A stretch of 64,000 nt of DNA from Methylophilus sp. 14 (GCF_015354345.1 NZ_JADKYS010000001.1:496001-560000), one strand, 5' to 3'. Shown: positions 17,750-26,249, counted from the first letter of the stretch. Notes: generated by a model not told the origin, from the letters alone. Translations and numbers: made by a program.

Positions 17750-18807
17750 TGGATTACACCACCCTCGGGGACAGCGGCATTCGTGTCTCCAAAATCACGC
17801 TGGGCACCATGACCTTTGGTGACCAGAATACCCAGCAAGACGCCGAAAATCAGCTGGACTTTGCCCGCTCGCAAGGCATTAACTTTATCGATACCGCCGA
17901 GATGTATCCGGTGCCGCCGCGTGCAGAAACCGTGACGCAGACCGAAACCATACTCGGCCACTGGATTAAAAAACAGGCACGCGACCAGTTTGTCTTGGCC
18001 AGCAAGGTGGCAGGCCCCAGACGCGGCATGCAGTGGATACGCGGCGGCCCTAGCGGCATGGACAGAGCCAATATCCGCCAGGCAGTGCACGATAGCCTGA
18101 CGCGTTTACAAACCGACTACCTGGATGTGCTCTATCTGCATTGGCCTGAGCGCAATGTGCCCATGTTTGGCCAATACCAGTTTGATCCGCGCGCCGAATG
18201 CGATGCCAATGGCCAGCCCATCAACTGGGTGCCGATTCAAACCCAGCTCGAAGTGTTGGATGAGTTGATCAAAGAAGGCAAGGTACGTGCGATTGGTGTG
18301 AGCAACGAACAGCCGTGGGGCGTGATGGAGTTTTTGCGACTCGCCCGCGAGCAAGGTTTGCCGCGTATTGCCGTGCTGCAAAACTGCTATAACCTGATGA
18401 ACCGCGGCATGGAGTTCGGCATGGCCGAAGTGCTGTACCGCGAGCGAATCAGCCTGGCAGCTTATTCACCGCTGGCGTTTGGGCATTTGACTGGTAAATA
18501 TGTAGATGACCCGGCCACGCCTGGCCGTGTGACGCTGTTTTTAGGCTATGCCCAACGCTATAAAAAGCCGGGTGTGCCAGCGGCGGCCAAAGCCTATGCC
18601 GAGTTGGCGCGTGCGCATGGGCTGACACCTACCCAACTTGCGCTGAGTTTTGTGTATCACCGCTGGTTTGTAGGCACGACGATTATTGGTGCGACCAGCA
18701 TGGACCAGCTGCAAGAAAATGTTGCCGCCTATCAGGTGCACCTGAGTGATGACGTATTAAACGCGATTGAGCAACAGCATCTGACCATGATGAATCCAGC
18801 GCCCTGA
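17749..18807 (+). CDS. Aldo/keto reductase (Tas-like)
   Basis: A 352-residue NADPH-dependent aldo-keto reductase. It starts LGDSGIRVSKITLGTMTFG. The catalytic tetrad is visible as Asp and Tyr in FIDTAEMYP, Lys in VLASKVAG and His in LYLHWPE. Later motifs are VRAIGVSNEQPWG, AYSPLAFGHLTGKY and TTIIGATSMDQLQEN. The closest family by eye is Tas/YghZ-type. ATG 17749 overlaps the upstream stop by one base; a longer in-frame extension to 17566 lies inside the upstream gene and is rejected. It probably reduces aldehydes or ketones; the substrate is unknown. Confidence 0.9.
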   Translation: MDYTTLGDSGIRVSKITLGTMTFGDQNTQQDAENQLDFARSQGINFIDTAEMYPVPPRAETVTQTETILGHWIKKQARDQFVLASKVAGPRRGMQWIRGGPSGMDRANIRQAVHDSLTRLQTDYLDVLYLHWPERNVPMFGQYQFDPRAECDANGQPINWVPIQTQLEVLDELIKEGKVRAIGVSNEQPWGVMEFLRLAREQGLPRIAVLQNCYNLMNRGMEFGMAEVLYRERISLAAYSPLAFGHLTGKYVDDPATPGRVTLFLGYAQRYKKPGVPAAAKAYAELARAHGLTPTQLALSFVYHRWFVGTTIIGATSMDQLQENVAAYQVHLSDDVLNAIEQQHLTMMNPAP

Positions 18808-18832
18808 TCAGGTGCTTCAGAAGGGAATCCGT

Positions 18833-19936
18833 ATGTGCATGCTTCACACACTGCGCAATATTGTGTTGCGCAGCTTTATTCTTTTTGTCATTCTATTAAG
18901 CGGCCAAGTGCAGGCAGCAGGCATGCAGGAGATGCAAGATGCCTTGCGTACCTGCCAAACCGAGTTTGCCGAAGATGCCAGCCGTCGACTGGTTTGTTTT
19001 GATAAAGTGGCCGAGCAATATACGCCCTCACGTGTCGTGCCGCCAATCTTGGCGCCTAGCCAGCAAGAATTAGTGAAAAGCGTGGGCGCCGATACCGGCT
19101 ACCTGTCGCGTAAATGGCATTTAAACAGCCAGGACGAATTGCATTTTACCGACCTCGAAACGCATCAACTTAATTACCTGGTGACCTCGTACTCTAATAA
19201 TCCTAACGATACCCCAACCTCGCCCTCGCGACCCAATACGCAAGACCGGGGCCTGGGCCATAATGACCTGCATTTCCAGATCAGCCTGAAAACGCAGTTG
19301 ATGAACCTGTCGGATTGGCTACCTAAAAACCAGTGGGTACAAAGTGCGCGGCTGTGGGGTGCTTATACGCAGCAGTCTTACTGGCAGGTGTATAACGAGC
19401 AGCAGTCGCGCCCCATGCGTGACCACAATTACTCGCCCGAGTTGATTTTATCGTTAGGCTTAAACAAGCCTGCAGAAGAAAGCAGTTGGCTCAACGCCAT
19501 GCCGGATATGCTCAATCTCGGGCTGGTGCATGAATCCAATGGCCGCTCGCAGCCGCTGTCACGTAGCTGGAACCGCCTGTATGTGCAAGGTGGCTGGCAG
19601 CTCAATGAGCGCTATAGCCTGCTGGTGCGGCCATGGTGGCGCATCCCCGAAAGCAAGTCGGATAACGATAACCCGGATATCAGCAAATATATGGGCTATG
19701 GCGATGCGATTTTGCGTTGGGATAATGAAGCCAATACCACCGCCGCCAGTGTGACTGTACGCAATAATATGCGTAGCGATAACAGGGGCTATGTGAAGTT
19801 TGATGTGCAGTACAAACCGCTCAAAAGTGAAAGTGTGCGTTTTTATGCCATGCTGGCCAGCGGTTACGGGGTTTCGTTACTGGATTATAATCAGGCACAA
19901 ACCATGTTTGGCATCGGCTTTGCCATTGGTGAATAA
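18833..19936 (+). CDS. pldA: Outer-membrane phospholipase A (OMPLA)
   Basis: A 367-residue outer-membrane phospholipase A1. A signal peptide ends near VQA. A periplasmic N-terminal part has Cys residues, followed by a beta-barrel. The catalytic motif LVHESNGRSQPLSRSWNR contains the His-Ser-Asn triad elements of the family. ATG 18833 has an AAGGGA ribosome site; a GTG further upstream is less likely. The enzyme hydrolyses phospholipids that reach the outer leaflet. In this family activity depends on calcium and dimerisation. It follows the aldo-keto reductase by 25 bases. Confidence 0.92.
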   Translation: MCMLHTLRNIVLRSFILFVILLSGQVQAAGMQEMQDALRTCQTEFAEDASRRLVCFDKVAEQYTPSRVVPPILAPSQQELVKSVGADTGYLSRKWHLNSQDELHFTDLETHQLNYLVTSYSNNPNDTPTSPSRPNTQDRGLGHNDLHFQISLKTQLMNLSDWLPKNQWVQSARLWGAYTQQSYWQVYNEQQSRPMRDHNYSPELILSLGLNKPAEESSWLNAMPDMLNLGLVHESNGRSQPLSRSWNRLYVQGGWQLNERYSLLVRPWWRIPESKSDNDNPDISKYMGYGDAILRWDNEANTTAASVTVRNNMRSDNRGYVKFDVQYKPLKSESVRFYAMLASGYGVSLLDYNQAQTMFGIGFAIGE

Positions 19937-19962
19937 CTCATTAAAAAATCAATTTTTACGAT

Positions 19963-21138
19963 ATGCGTCCCTTAACCCTTACTTTTCAACGATTTTTGGC
20001 TTCAGAGCAAGCCAGTAGCATTCTGCTGTTGCTGGTGACTATCCTGGCGCTTGTGATTGCCAATAGCGCCTTGGCTGAGCACTATCATCATTTCTGGCAT
20101 CAGCATGTGTTGGGTCTCAGCCTCGAAGAGTGGGTCAATGATGGCCTGATGGCGATCTTCTTTTTGCTGATTGGCCTGGAGCTGAAGCGCGAGTTGTATG
20201 TGGGAGAATTATCCAGCGTGAATAATGCCTTGTTGCCGACCATTGCGGCGATGGGGGGCATGATAGTCCCCGCCCTGATTTTCTGGCAATTCAACCAGGG
20301 GACTGCTTACCAGGCAGGCGTCGGCATCCCGATGGCGACAGATATTGCGTTTGCCCTGGGGGTGTTGTCGCTATTGGGCAAACGCGTGCCAGCCCCGCTC
20401 AAGGTGTTTCTGGTGGCCTTTGCCGTCATTGATGACCTGGGTGCGGCCATCATGATCGCCGTGTTTTATACGGCGTCTATTTCGTGGCCACATTTGCTAG
20501 GTGCTTTAGCAATATTGACCTTGCTGTTCGCGCTTAACCGCTGGCGCGTGCTCAGCATGCTTCCCTATCTGTTAGGCGGCGCATGCATGTGGTGGCTGAC
20601 GTTGCAGTCCGGCGTGCATGCCACGCTGGCGGGCATCGCCTTGGCGTTTGCCATCCCCTTCAACCGCCAGCCGGAGAATGACCATTCGCCTTCGCATCAA
20701 TTGGAACACGCTTTACACTTGCCGGTGGCGTTCTTGATTCTGCCAGTGTTTGCCTTTGCCAACACCGGCGTGCATATCGCGGCAAACAGCCTGGACACCG
20801 TTTTTTCTCACCATAATAGCCTGGGCATTATTCTCGGTTTGCTGCTGGGTAAACCGCTGGGCATCACGCTGGCTGTGTTGGCCGCAGTGGTGGCAGGTGT
20901 GTGCAAACTGCATGCGCCTTTGCGCTTGGCGCATGTGATTGGCGCCGGCATGCTGGGTGGCATCGGCTTTACCATGTCGATTTTTATCACCAACCTGGCG
21001 TTTAGCGAGATGGCGGATGCGATCAACCTGTCCAAAATGGCGATACTCACTGGGTCGCTGCTTTCCGGTCTGGCGGGTTGGGTATGGCTAAGTGTGGTGC
21101 TCAGTCAGGGCCACGCCAGCGACGCATCCGCTAAGTAA
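19963..21138 (+). CDS. nhaA: Na+/H+ antiporter NhaA
   Basis: A 391-residue antiporter with about 12 membrane helices. The essential acidic residues are visible: PMATDIAFALGVLSLLGKRVP holds one Asp, and AVIDDLGAAIMIAVFY holds the paired Asp of the ion site. Other family motifs are NDGLMAIFFLLIGLELKRE and GAGMLGGIGFTMSIFI. It exchanges external protons for internal sodium in the inner membrane. ATG 19963 follows pldA by 26 bases. Confidence 0.95.
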   Translation: MRPLTLTFQRFLASEQASSILLLLVTILALVIANSALAEHYHHFWHQHVLGLSLEEWVNDGLMAIFFLLIGLELKRELYVGELSSVNNALLPTIAAMGGMIVPALIFWQFNQGTAYQAGVGIPMATDIAFALGVLSLLGKRVPAPLKVFLVAFAVIDDLGAAIMIAVFYTASISWPHLLGALAILTLLFALNRWRVLSMLPYLLGGACMWWLTLQSGVHATLAGIALAFAIPFNRQPENDHSPSHQLEHALHLPVAFLILPVFAFANTGVHIAANSLDTVFSHHNSLGIILGLLLGKPLGITLAVLAAVVAGVCKLHAPLRLAHVIGAGMLGGIGFTMSIFITNLAFSEMADAINLSKMAILTGSLLSGLAGWVWLSVVLSQGHASDASAK

Positions 21139-21238
21139 AATCATGAGGTACTTTTACGGATGCTGCGCAAGCATTTAATGGCTTGTCTGCGTATAGTTGT
21201 TTCTAACGAGATGCAACAACTTAACCAAGGAGACTATC

Positions 21239-21310
21239 ATGTGGACTAAACCAGCTGCTACTGAAATGCGTTTTGGCTTTGAAGTGACTATGTACGTCAT
21301 GAACAAGTAA
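21239..21310 (+). CDS. pqqA: PQQ precursor peptide PqqA (copy 1)
   Basis: A 23-codon gene with an AAGGAG ribosome site. The peptide is recognisable by [19 protein letters not shown]; Glu15 and Tyr19 are the residues cross-linked by PqqE to make pyrroloquinoline quinone. The peptide is identical to that of the second copy at 34500, with five synonymous differences in the DNA. No pqqB-E genes lie nearby. A terminator follows directly, so this is probably a monocistronic, strongly expressed unit that feeds PQQ to methanol and other dehydrogenases. Confidence 0.95.
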   Translation: MWTKPAATEMRFGFEVTMYVMNK

Positions 21311-21335
21311 TTGAAGCGTTAACTTGCATACAAAT

Positions 21336-21365
21336 AAACCCGGTCTAGTGCCGGGTTTGTTGTTT
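21336..21365 (+). terminator. Rho-independent terminator of pqqA copy 1
   Basis: A perfect 8-bp stem, AAACCCGG / CCGGGTTT, with loop TCTAGTG is followed by a T-rich tract. Its stem and loop resemble those after pqqA copy 2. Confidence 0.8.
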
Positions 21366-21404
21366 CTGCAGCTTTCATTATTCCTACATTCACTCAGCCA
21401 GCGC

Positions 21405-22052
21405 TCACTGTGGCCGCCCCGTGACCGGGATCAGTGCATGTGTCATCAGTGCATGTGTCATGGCATAGTGGATCAGCGCCGCATTGTTAGGAGCATTCAT
21501 CTTTTTGAGGATTTTGGCGCGAAATACGCTGACCGAGCCAGGGGCGATGTTCAGCTCGGTGGCGACGGCATTGACGGCCTGGCCTTTAATCAGTTTGAAA
21601 AACACTTGCAGTTCGCGTAGTGACAGGCGTTCGTGCAACATGGGCTTGCTGGTTGCCTGTGTCTGTAGTGACGGGATGACATAGCGCTGCCCGCGTGCGA
21701 TGGCCTGGATAGCTGGCAGCACGTGGTCTCTGCCCGCGGTATAGGCCAAATAACCTGCGCAGCCTAATTGCATGAAGTGATGCATGCGATCAGCCTGCGT
21801 ACTGCCATTGATAATCAGGATAGGTGCATCCGGGCAGGCTTGCCTGAGGTCGCAAAAGGTTTCCAGGCCATTGCTTTGCGCGGACGACACATCGAGGATC
21901 ACCGCGTCAAATGGTTGCTGGCGGATTTTTAAAATCGCCTCGCAGGCACAGCCGGTTTCGTCACCCAGGTGTAGTGCATGTTCAGCATCCAGCAGCGCCT
22001 TCAGGGCGCGATGACTGAGCGGGTGACCATAGATTAACAAAACGTTTTTCAT
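21405..22052 (-). CDS. NarL/LuxR-type response regulator
   Basis: A 215-residue protein. A receiver domain covers about 1-120 with the phosphoacceptor Asp in DAVILDVSS. A LuxR-type helix-turn-helix covers about 140-200 (LSLRELQVFFKLIKGQAVNAVATELNIAPGSVSVFRAKILKKM). The Lys expected near the end of the receiver is not obvious, and the acidic N-terminal pair is replaced by LIYGH, so phosphorylation may be atypical. The extreme C terminus contains a 5-residue in-frame duplication (MTHAL twice). No histidine kinase is adjacent. It is the last gene of a run with the lipoprotein and Cfa-like genes. Confidence 0.85.
   Translation of the reverse strand: MKNVLLIYGHPLSHRALKALLDAEHALHLGDETGCACEAILKIRQQPFDAVILDVSSAQSNGLETFCDLRQACPDAPILIINGSTQADRMHHFMQLGCAGYLAYTAGRDHVLPAIQAIARGQRYVIPSLQTQATSKPMLHERLSLRELQVFFKLIKGQAVNAVATELNIAPGSVSVFRAKILKKMNAPNNAALIHYAMTHALMTHALIPVTGRPQ
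21431..21460. repeat. 15-bp tandem duplication in the response regulator 3' end
   Basis: The unit TCAGTGCATGTGTCA occurs twice back to back (21431-21445 and 21446-21460). It keeps the reading frame and duplicates five residues. Confidence 0.9.
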
Positions 22053-22082
22053 GGCATTGATCCCGATGCGTATTTGTATTGA

Positions 22083-22991
22083 CTATTTCTGTGCGACTTT
22101 TCGGTTAGCTTTCACTTGCCAGATAGCATTGCCGGCATCATCTGCGACCAGTAAATGACCATTTTTATCCCGTAGCACAGTGGTCGCCAGCCCGGTCACC
22201 TTGACCCCAGTGGCCGTGACATCAGTGACAGGTCGTCCTGCTGACACACTCTCTTCTGTGGCCAGGCTGGTTGTGTTGATCAGGTTGGCCAGGATATCCA
22301 TCGGCGTCCCCGGTATTGGTTGCGGGCTTAGTTTCTGTGACTCTGATTTGTCTGGTGCCCTAGGTGATGCCAGCATGGTTGGATTCACCGCTTCAGGTGC
22401 TTGCGTGATGGCTATTTGCCCGGGCTGATAAGCAAACTTCAGCAGGCGATTGGCACTGGCTACATAGAGAGCGTCATCGATGAGTGCGATGCCTGCAGGG
22501 GCCGGGATGTCTTTGATAAACACATGCCGCTGGTCGGCGATGCCATCCCCATCGTCATCGCGCAACAAGGTGATCTGGTGCCGCCTATCTGATGATGCCG
22601 CTGCGTCGGGCGCCCATTGGTGGCTAATCCATTGTTTAAGGCTAAACGTCTCACTGTGGGGCTGTGGCAATGCTTCAGCGACCAGGATGTCGCCATTGGG
22701 CAAGGCATATAACCAGCGTGGATGATGTAAGTCATGGGCAAAGGCGACTACATGTGTACCTTGTGGTGAGGCTAGCGTGGGCGCAGTAGATGTTTTGCCG
22801 TCTGGCCAAGGCAGTGTTTCTGCTGCCTGCGAGGTCGGAAACCAGTCAGTCTTGGCAATTGCCTCTGCGTGGACGCGCATGCTGGTAGAGGCGGGAGGTG
22901 TTGTTGGCTGCGAGCAACCACTTAAGGCTAGCATGCATAGCGAGGTCGCGATGATGCGTCGCTGGAGGAGGGGCATGAAAGTATATGGCAT
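22083..22991 (-). CDS. Sorbosone-dehydrogenase-like lipoprotein, internally shortened
   Basis: A 302-residue predicted lipoprotein (lipobox LALSGCS). The N-terminal half matches the start of PQQ-dependent sorbosone-dehydrogenase-type beta-propellers: HPRWLYALPNGDILVAEALPQ, ITLLRDDDGDGIADQRHVFIKDIPAPAGIALIDDALYVA. The C-terminal end matches their last blade: NGHLLVADDAGNAIWQV. The middle of the propeller (the PGG...HWTRN, RNPNG and HGSWNR type segments, roughly 150-200 residues in full-length relatives) is missing and replaced by a low-complexity Pro/Ser stretch. It is therefore probably not an active dehydrogenase. The start at 22991 is chosen for its GGAG ribosome site. Confidence 0.7.
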   Translation of the reverse strand: MPYTFMPLLQRRIIATSLCMLALSGCSQPTTPPASTSMRVHAEAIAKTDWFPTSQAAETLPWPDGKTSTAPTLASPQGTHVVAFAHDLHHPRWLYALPNGDILVAEALPQPHSETFSLKQWISHQWAPDAAASSDRRHQITLLRDDDGDGIADQRHVFIKDIPAPAGIALIDDALYVASANRLLKFAYQPGQIAITQAPEAVNPTMLASPRAPDKSESQKLSPQPIPGTPMDILANLINTTSLATEESVSAGRPVTDVTATGVKVTGLATTVLRDKNGHLLVADDAGNAIWQVKANRKVAQK

Positions 22992-23007
22992 GGTGGGCTC
23001 CTGATTA

Positions 23008-24315
23008 TTATCTGCGAGTGGCAAGTATCTGGTGTATGCCAGTCACCCCTTGCTCAAACTGGATAACATTCGCCGTCATATACAAGCGCCAGAGACGGTA
23101 CGTGCGTTCGCCCACCAGGGCCGCTGCCGCGGTGTGGTGAGTCTCCAGCGCCGCCAGCCACTGGCGCAGGGTCAGCACATAATGCCGCTGCAATCCTTCT
23201 ACTTTAAACACGTCAAATTTGGCATTATCCATGTGCTGCAATCGCTGGGAAAAAGTGGTCAGGCTAGCCTGTGGGGACAGATGGCGGTTGATGAAATCCC
23301 GGCTATTCGCTTGCTGCCAGGCTGCACTTTCGCTGCTGATGGCATGACTCAGAAACACACCACCAGGTTTCAGCAAGGCATGTACTGTGGCTAACCAGCC
23401 CGGCAGTTGCTGACTGCCAACGTGACTGTGCATGCTAATGTTCACTGCTTTGTCATATTGACTGGTGGCGGGCAGGTTGCTGATATCTGCGAGCTCGATC
23501 TTGATCAGGTGGCTCAGTCCCTGCGCTTGCACTTGTCGGGTTGCATAGGCGTATTCATCCGGGCGGGTCGTGATGCCATGCACAAACACACCATAGTGTT
23601 TAGCGGCCCAGCATGCCAGCCCACCCCGGCCACAATCAATGTCCAACAGGGTGTTGCCGTGCTGTAACCGTAAAGCCTGGCAGATTTTGTCCAATTGGGT
23701 CTGCTGTGCCTCGGCCAAAGATGAGGACTGCCCTGTAAAGTAAGCGCAGGCATGCAGCCTATGCTCACCTAACCATAGCTGGTAGAAGTCGTCGGGTGCA
23801 TTGTAATCAAGCCTGAGCGTATTTTCTGACCGGGATTGTGCTGGCGTGCTCGCCTGGGGTATCTGCGTGCTGTGGGCGTACTGGCTTGCCTGGTGACTGG
23901 CCAGCGTCAAGGCGCGGAATATCAGCCCCAGTTTTTCATGCAATGGCAGGGATAGCGAGACAAAGTAATCCTGTAGCTGCATTGCCGCATGAAAGTCCCC
24001 CTGAATCTGGATATCACCAGCCACATAAGCCTCTGCCAGGCGGTGAGGATCACTGAATAACACCATGTCGCGCAACACCGAGGCCTGTTCAAGGCATACG
24101 GTAAATGCCGGGCTGCCGGTGCCTATGTGCAGGGTGTTGCCATTCCACAAGCGTACGGCAAATGTGCCTGTAAACGTCTGAAACAACTTGTTCAAGATCA
24201 AGCGTACCTGAGTGGTTTCCCCATCATCCTGAGGAATGGGCTGCGCTTGTTGCCAGCCTGGATCTGTCATTAATGGTCGCAGATGGTCTAACGCGTTGAC
24301 GGGATAGCTACTCAT
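23008..24315 (-). CDS. Cyclopropane-fatty-acyl-phospholipid synthase-like protein, diverged
   Basis: A 435-residue homologue of Cfa methyltransferases with the N-terminal SCP-like/lipid domain (FAVRLWNGNTLHIG, DPHRLAEAYVAGDIQIQGD) and the C-terminal methyltransferase. Conserved are the Cys of HACAYFTGQ, the His of LSHAIS and the Tyr of LQRHYVLTLRQW. The SAM motif reads LLDIDCGRGG instead of LDIGCGWGG. The bicarbonate-binding Glu region reads NISMHSHVG, where active enzymes have M-F-E-H-V-G. So either the chemistry or the activity may have changed. The start at 24315 is chosen for its AGGAG ribosome site. The gene leads a minus-strand run with the lipoprotein and response regulator genes. Confidence 0.85.
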   Translation of the reverse strand: MSSYPVNALDHLRPLMTDPGWQQAQPIPQDDGETTQVRLILNKLFQTFTGTFAVRLWNGNTLHIGTGSPAFTVCLEQASVLRDMVLFSDPHRLAEAYVAGDIQIQGDFHAAMQLQDYFVSLSLPLHEKLGLIFRALTLASHQASQYAHSTQIPQASTPAQSRSENTLRLDYNAPDDFYQLWLGEHRLHACAYFTGQSSSLAEAQQTQLDKICQALRLQHGNTLLDIDCGRGGLACWAAKHYGVFVHGITTRPDEYAYATRQVQAQGLSHLIKIELADISNLPATSQYDKAVNISMHSHVGSQQLPGWLATVHALLKPGGVFLSHAISSESAAWQQANSRDFINRHLSPQASLTTFSQRLQHMDNAKFDVFKVEGLQRHYVLTLRQWLAALETHHTAAAALVGERTYRLWRLYMTANVIQFEQGVTGIHQILATRR

Positions 24316-24460
24316 GGCAAACTCCTGCTCAAAATACAATAAAACAGATTTCTAATGGGCGCCCGCAACGGCTAATGCGCGGCCCTGATGAATCACTGTC
24401 ATCTGCCTAGAGTGTAAAAATGAAGCGGGGGATCAAGTATCGGGTGCTGGCTGATTGTCT

Positions 24461-24478
24461 TGTCAGACCAGTCTGACA
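24461..24478. promoter_or_regulatory. Perfect inverted repeat upstream of the Cfa-like gene
   Basis: TGTCAGA-CCAG-TCTGACA is a perfect 7-bp dyad about 145 bases upstream of the Cfa-like start, in the 340-base region (24316-24655) between that gene and the sheath gene. No T run follows, so a regulator binding site is more likely than a terminator. Apart from this and the tiny ORF at 24606, nothing else was recognised in the gap. Confidence 0.35.
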
Positions 24479-24605
24479 TCTGGCGGGGAGGCGCTGCAAT
24501 ACTTACAGCAGCTTCCGCCGTGATGACATGGGTGCTGATCTTTTTGTGTTCGTCATGGCTTGGGTCATTAGACCAATCAAGTGCGCTTACTATTAAGAGA
24601 GCAAT

Positions 24606-24659
24606 ATGAAACCTACGCTAGGCTTTAGCCTGCTGCTTTTTTGCCGTTGCAAGGCTTAA
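24606..24659 (+). CDS. 17-residue ORF resembling a truncated signal peptide
   Basis: ATG 24606 is preceded by AAGAGAG with suitable spacing and begins MKPTLGFSLLLF, like the start of a signal peptide, but it stops after 17 codons. The stop overlaps the 3' end of the sheath gene on the other strand. It may be the stub of a gene cut by rearrangement, or chance. Confidence 0.2.
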   Translation: MKPTLGFSLLLFCRCKA

Positions 24660-26107
24660 ATGGCTTGTTTTTGCGCGATCTTCAGAATAATGAACTCTGC
24701 TGGCCGCACGACTGCCATGCCCATTTCTACCAGCAGCCTGCCTTGCGCAATATCGTTTGCCGTCATGGTGTTGCCCAGGCCGATGTTCACAAAAAACGCC
24801 TGCTCCGGTTTGCTGCCCTGTAAACCGCCTTGCCGCCACAGCAGGATTAAAAAGTTTTCGATCATGGCTTGAACACGCACCCAGGTGTTGGCGTCATTAG
24901 GCTCAAAAACCATCTGCTGCAAGCCTTGGTTAACAGAGGCTTCTACCCAGCTAAACAAGCGCCGCACAGGAATATAGCGCCACTCATTGTCGTTCCCCGC
25001 CAGCGTTCTCGCGCCCCATATCTGCGTACCTTTGCCCGTAAATTTGCGGATGATATTAATCGATTTGCCAGCATCTACATCCACGTTGTAAGTCTGTTGC
25101 TGTGCGCTGTTGAGGTTAAATAATGGCCGCATAACCTGGTTCAGCGATGTATTGGCAGGCGCTTTCCAGACGCCACGGTCACGGTCAACTGCGGCATAGA
25201 CTCCCGCGATGGCACCGCTGGCGGGCAAGGTATTCAAGGCGATATTCGCTGCATCTATCCATTGCTTGGCGAGCACATACTGCGCATATAACTTCTGGTT
25301 GAGCAACGCTAATTGTGCCTGGGATTCAGGCGTTACCTCAGCTAGCCCGGTAGCGCGTATTTCCGCAATCAGTGCCAGCAACTGCTGGTCCTGGGTCAGC
25401 TGCTCTGCGCTCACCACGCTGCCATCACTTTTACGTTTAAACACTAATTGGTTAAAGTCAGTGGTTCTTGCCAGGCTGGCAACCAGCCACGGCCCATAGG
25501 CTGCGCCGTATTTCAGGTGCGCCATGCCCAAACTTTGCCTGAAGCGCGCTGCTTCAACAGCAAAGTCGGCTGTATTATTTTGTAAGCGCAGATCAAACAG
25601 CGCAAAGCGGTTTTGCACCTGCGCGCATTGCGCCAATGCAGTGGCCTCCAGCGTATGGGGTTCGCGACACAGGGCAGCCTCAGGCATGGCGATTAGCGTT
25701 GGCAGCGGGTCTTTCTCCAAGGCATTCAATCCGGCTGCCAATGTGGTTGCTGTGACCTGCTCACTGTAATTGCCCACGGAGACAATCACACATGGGCCGC
25801 CGCCATTGGCGAAAAATAGCCGCACGCTGTCATAGAGGTAAAAAGGGTGATCCACGGTGGCGTCAATGACTTGCTGCTGCGCATCCAGCCACAGTGTCAC
25901 CGGCGACTTGGCTGCGCCGCCAAACAAATGTTCAAAGTCCAGTAATGAGTTGATGCGTGTGGGGACGCGTGCCAGTGATTCACCTTGCTTATCCGCTTTT
26001 TCGGTATGGCCGATGAATGCCGGAATCGCTGTTTCCAGGGCTGGAATGCTGGGCGGTAGCTTGCTCGTTTCTTCAATATAAACGCCGGGTGTTTGGTAAA
26101 CAGGCAT
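24656..26107 (-). CDS. Orphan contractile tail sheath protein
   Basis: A 483-residue phage-type tail sheath. The N terminus has the diagnostic YQTPGVYIEETSKLPPSIPALETAIPAFIGHT. The C-terminal part has the sheath handshake and inner core motifs: GTQIWGARTLAG, YIPVRRLFSWVEASVNQGLQQMVFEPND, ENFLILLWRQGGLQGSKPEQAFFVNIG, RLLVEMGMAVVRPAEFIILKI. The pattern resembles sheaths of phage-tail-like particles and extracellular contractile injection systems. No tube, baseplate, spike, ATPase or effector gene is nearby, so it is isolated. The start at 26107 is preferred for GGGGA and the family N terminus. It may work with a cluster elsewhere or be a relic. Confidence 0.85.
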   Translation of the reverse strand: MPVYQTPGVYIEETSKLPPSIPALETAIPAFIGHTEKADKQGESLARVPTRINSLLDFEHLFGGAAKSPVTLWLDAQQQVIDATVDHPFYLYDSVRLFFANGGGPCVIVSVGNYSEQVTATTLAAGLNALEKDPLPTLIAMPEAALCREPHTLEATALAQCAQVQNRFALFDLRLQNNTADFAVEAARFRQSLGMAHLKYGAAYGPWLVASLARTTDFNQLVFKRKSDGSVVSAEQLTQDQQLLALIAEIRATGLAEVTPESQAQLALLNQKLYAQYVLAKQWIDAANIALNTLPASGAIAGVYAAVDRDRGVWKAPANTSLNQVMRPLFNLNSAQQQTYNVDVDAGKSINIIRKFTGKGTQIWGARTLAGNDNEWRYIPVRRLFSWVEASVNQGLQQMVFEPNDANTWVRVQAMIENFLILLWRQGGLQGSKPEQAFFVNIGLGNTMTANDIAQGRLLVEMGMAVVRPAEFIILKIAQKQAI

Positions 26108-26216
26108 GAATGGTGTCCCCGAAGGTGGCAATGTGTGATCACAACAGTGGTCAAGCCATTATAGGCTGTTTAGTGCAGCAGGGGAGATGGGGCGAGCGGG
26201 CGCTGTAACGTAAAAC

Positions 26217-26249
26217 TGCCCATAGGAATCACGCTGATTCCTATGGGCA
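26217..26249 (-). terminator. Terminator hairpin downstream of the BON gene
   Basis: A perfect 14-bp stem (GCCCATAGGAATC and its complement) with loop ACGCT lies just past the BON stop. On the minus strand it is followed by GTTTTACG. Confidence 0.6.

Noticed and set aside
24656-26107. Prophage or complete contractile injection system around the sheath gene
   Set aside because: No other tail, capsid, lysis, integrase or effector gene is present in the flanking 10 kb; only the sheath is reported.
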